From the NCBI RefSeq assembly GCF_000165465.1, contig NC_017455.1:1302001-1366000 (forward strand): DNA of 64,000 bases, in the 5' to 3' direction. The notes beneath the pieces are model-generated. The model did not search any database. It worked only from the letters and a program-made list of their open reading frames with translations, and was not told the origin of the DNA. Each line of letters begins with the position of its first letter. Positions within the stretch are counted from its first letter, which is position 1. The DNA is from Halanaerobium praevalens DSM 2228 (GTDB lineage Bacteria > Bacillota > Halanaerobiia > Halanaerobiales > Halanaerobiaceae). Below are positions 61,979 through 64,000 of this stretch, in pieces. The position numbers and the translations under genes are program-made.

Positions 61979-63839
61979 TTGCTTGATCACCTACTAATTC
62001 TAAATTAACTCCAAAATTACCACAAACTGAGCAGTTATGACAATCATCAAATCTACAATCATCAATTAAAACTTCTGCCTCAGCATTTTTATATTCTTTT
62101 AATAAAAAGGATTTAGGGATTCCAATATCAATTTTTTCCCAAGAAAATATTTCTTCACTAGCTCTTGCTCTCAAATATTGCTCTGGATTTATTTTATTTT
62201 CTTTAAAAGCTTCTTCCCAAATTTCAGCTTCAAAGCACTCATGCCAACCTTCAAATCGACTTCCTTTTTTCCAAGCTGAAACAATTACTGGAGCTAATCT
62301 TCTATCTCCCCTAGCTAAAACCCCTTCTAAGCGAGAAAGTTGAGGATCATTCCAGCTAAAGGAAAAGCTTCTCCCTTTTATATTAGCTCTTAAATAATCA
62401 TGTTTTTTAATAATTGTTTCTCGATCATCCATTTTATGCCATTGAAAAGGAGTAAATACTTTAGGTACAAAAGTTGAAACACTTACTGAAACTTGGATTT
62501 TTCTCATCCGTTTTTTAGTGTTTTTTCTAACTTTTTGACCAATTTCTTTAATTTTTTTGGCCATTTCAGCAATTGCTTTTACATCTTCCATAGTTTCAGT
62601 TGGTAAACCAATCATAAAATACAATTTAATTTTAGACCAGCCATTTTCAAAGGCAGCTTTAGCAGCTGAATAAATATCTTCTTCACTCACATTTTTATTG
62701 ATAACATCTCTTAAACGCTGACTTCCTGCTTCTGGAGCAAAAGTTAAACCAGTTTTACGAACTTTATTTACTTCTTCTGCTAATTCTACTGAAAATTTAT
62801 CTACTCTCAAAGAAGATAAAGAAACACTAATCATTTTATCACTAAATTTTTCTGTCATTTTTTTTATTAAGTTTTTAGCATCTGTGTAATCAACAGTACT
62901 CAAGGAGGTTAAAGAAATTTCATCATAGCCTGTTGATTTTAAGGCTTTTTCTGCTAATTCAATTAAACGCTCTACACTTCTTTCGCGAACTGGTCGATAA
63001 GCCATTCCTGCTGCACAAAATCTACAGCTTCTAGTACAACCTCGCGAAATTTCTAAAACAACTCTTTCATGAACAGTATCGCGATAAGGAACTAGAAAAT
63101 CAGTTGGATAAAAAGCTTGATCTAAATTTTGGACTACCTGCTTTTTTACCTTTTCTTTTACCTCTGCTTGAGAATTTAAAGCTAAAATTTCTCCCTGCTC
63201 TCCATACTCTTCACTATATAAAGAAGGAACATAAATACCTGGCATTTTACTCAATTTTTTCAAAATTTCAAATTTATTTAGGCCAGCTTTTTTTAAGTTT
63301 TGATACTCATTTAAAAGCTTAATAATCATTGATTCTGCTTCTCCTACAAAAAATAAATCTATAAAAGCTGCTATCGGTTCTGAATTAAAAACAGTTGAAC
63401 CACCAGCAATTATTAGAGGGTCACTTTCCTCTCGCTCAGAAGCAAATAGTTCCATCCCACTTAAATTAAGCATATTTAAAATATTTGTATAACTCATTTC
63501 ATACTGTAAGGTAAAACCTAAAATATCAAAATCTTTAATTTCGTGATAAGATTCCAGAGTGTAAAGGGGAATCTCTTCTTTTTGCATTAAATCTTCCATA
63601 TCCTGCCAGGGAGCATAAACTCTTTCTGCCAGCATATTTTCTTCTTTATTAATTAAATGGTATAAAATTTTAAGCCCTAAATGGGACATCCCGATTTCAT
63701 AAACATCAGGAAAAGCTAAAGCCACTTTTAATCTTTCTTTTTTCCATTCTTTATTAATTGAATTCCATTCATTACCTGTATATCTTTCTGGGTTAGATAT
63801 TTTATATAAATTATCAATTATTTTTTCTTTATACTGCAA
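61968..63839 (-). CDS. B12-binding-like radical SAM protein (TIGR03960 family)
   Basis: A 623-residue protein with an N-terminal B12-binding-type fold (about 30-190, with VALAFPDVYEIGMSHLGLKI), then a radical SAM domain. Its cluster motif is EISRGCTRSCRFCAAG, about 265-280. A cysteine pair region near the C-terminus has CRFDDCHNCSVCG. The family is conserved beside DUF2344, RNase G and rplU in many Firmicutes, but its reaction is unknown. The start is TTG 63837-63839 with GAGGTGG 7 bases upstream. Confidence 0.93.
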   Translation of the reverse strand: MQYKEKIIDNLYKISNPERYTGNEWNSINKEWKKERLKVALAFPDVYEIGMSHLGLKILYHLINKEENMLAERVYAPWQDMEDLMQKEEIPLYTLESYHEIKDFDILGFTLQYEMSYTNILNMLNLSGMELFASEREESDPLIIAGGSTVFNSEPIAAFIDLFFVGEAESMIIKLLNEYQNLKKAGLNKFEILKKLSKMPGIYVPSLYSEEYGEQGEILALNSQAEVKEKVKKQVVQNLDQAFYPTDFLVPYRDTVHERVVLEISRGCTRSCRFCAAGMAYRPVRERSVERLIELAEKALKSTGYDEISLTSLSTVDYTDAKNLIKKMTEKFSDKMISVSLSSLRVDKFSVELAEEVNKVRKTGLTFAPEAGSQRLRDVINKNVSEEDIYSAAKAAFENGWSKIKLYFMIGLPTETMEDVKAIAEMAKKIKEIGQKVRKNTKKRMRKIQVSVSVSTFVPKVFTPFQWHKMDDRETIIKKHDYLRANIKGRSFSFSWNDPQLSRLEGVLARGDRRLAPVIVSAWKKGSRFEGWHECFEAEIWEEAFKENKINPEQYLRARASEEIFSWEKIDIGIPKSFLLKEYKNAEAEVLIDDCRFDDCHNCSVCGNFGVNLELVGDQANEL

Positions 63840-63885
63840 AAAACCACCTCATGATTTCTAAATCTAATTTGTTAATAATTTTCTT

Positions 63886-64000
63886 TTAAAACATTAATTT
63901 ATTTTTTCTTAAATTGACATTAATTACTATAGCAATTGCAATTAATGAAGTCAACATAAAAGTTCCACCATAACTAATAAAAGGCAAGGGAACACCTGTA
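63886..64000 (-). CDS. rodA: RodA/FtsW/SpoVE-family protein, C-terminus only
   Basis: The last 37 codons of a SEDS glycosyltransferase. They read TGVPLPFISYGGTFMLTSLI and end NVNLRKNKLMF before TAA 63886-63888. TGxPLPFxSYGG is the hallmark of RodA/FtsW, which polymerises peptidoglycan. The 5' part lies beyond the right edge. RodA is the likely member, since it commonly precedes this radical SAM gene in Firmicutes. Confidence 0.88.
   Translation of the reverse strand, partial: TGVPLPFISYGGTFMLTSLIAIAIVINVNLRKNKLMF

Overview
The window comes from a low-GC, anaerobic, fermentative bacterium that has an outer membrane. A TonB-dependent receptor sits beside Firmicute-type genes: class III fructose-bisphosphatases, a two-subunit Fe-S serine dehydratase, FMN, cobalamin and ZTP riboswitches, an L21 leader RNA, and a B12-radical SAM/RNase G/L21/L27/Obg cluster. 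This mix fits the diderm Firmicutes, most likely Halanaerobium or a close relative. The assignment is inferred from gene content and not from a database match. Most genes lie on the minus strand.

Positions 1-6900 are an accessory, decaying island. It holds a restriction-modification operon (m5C methyltransferase, m6A methyltransferase, then a probable endonuclease cut by the window edge). Next come an old IS3 OrfA remnant, an unassigned fragment, a 44-residue ribbon-helix-helix-like gene, a 1394-bp IS3-type element whose OrfB is frameshifted, a DUF6933 gene broken by that element and by a frameshift, a 51-codon hsdM fragment, and a GTTCTAGAGCTA tandem repeat.

Positions 6900-22500 carry central and stress functions: a nitrilase-chemoreceptor pair, a PgpA/YutG-like protein, an alpha/beta hydrolase, a MerR-like regulator, serine dehydratase, a deleted chemoreceptor pseudogene, an iron alcohol dehydrogenase, an MscS channel, RecQ, and pyruvate formate-lyase with its activase. 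The pfl operon has a promoter followed by a ZTP (pfl-motif) riboswitch and its terminator. A second promoter-like site lies after the riboswitch.

Positions 22450-34600 are mostly one long minus-strand cluster under a cobalamin riboswitch: a Dpp/Nik-type ABC importer, TrmO, then a BtuF/FecB-type binding protein, a TonB-dependent receptor, a permease and an ATPase. A HAD phosphatase and a cyclase-family hydrolase follow. The simplest reading is a corrinoid/cobalt acquisition regulon spanning both membranes.

Positions 34600-46600 hold an exported MsrA-MsrB fusion, a DUF89 protein, an NhaC antiporter, a DUF3159 membrane protein, two tandem class III fructose-bisphosphatases, a diguanylate cyclase and a phosphohexomutase. 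Positions 46700-50750 are the ribD-ribE-ribBA-ribH operon with an FMN riboswitch. Positions 50750-64000 carry an anchored protein of unknown function, a GAF-PAS-GGDEF-HD-GYP protein, an ABC-F ATPase, DegV, and the conserved rodA / B12-radical SAM / DUF2344 / RNase G / L21 / L27 / ObgE / YhbY cluster. I saw no rRNA, tRNA or CRISPR array.
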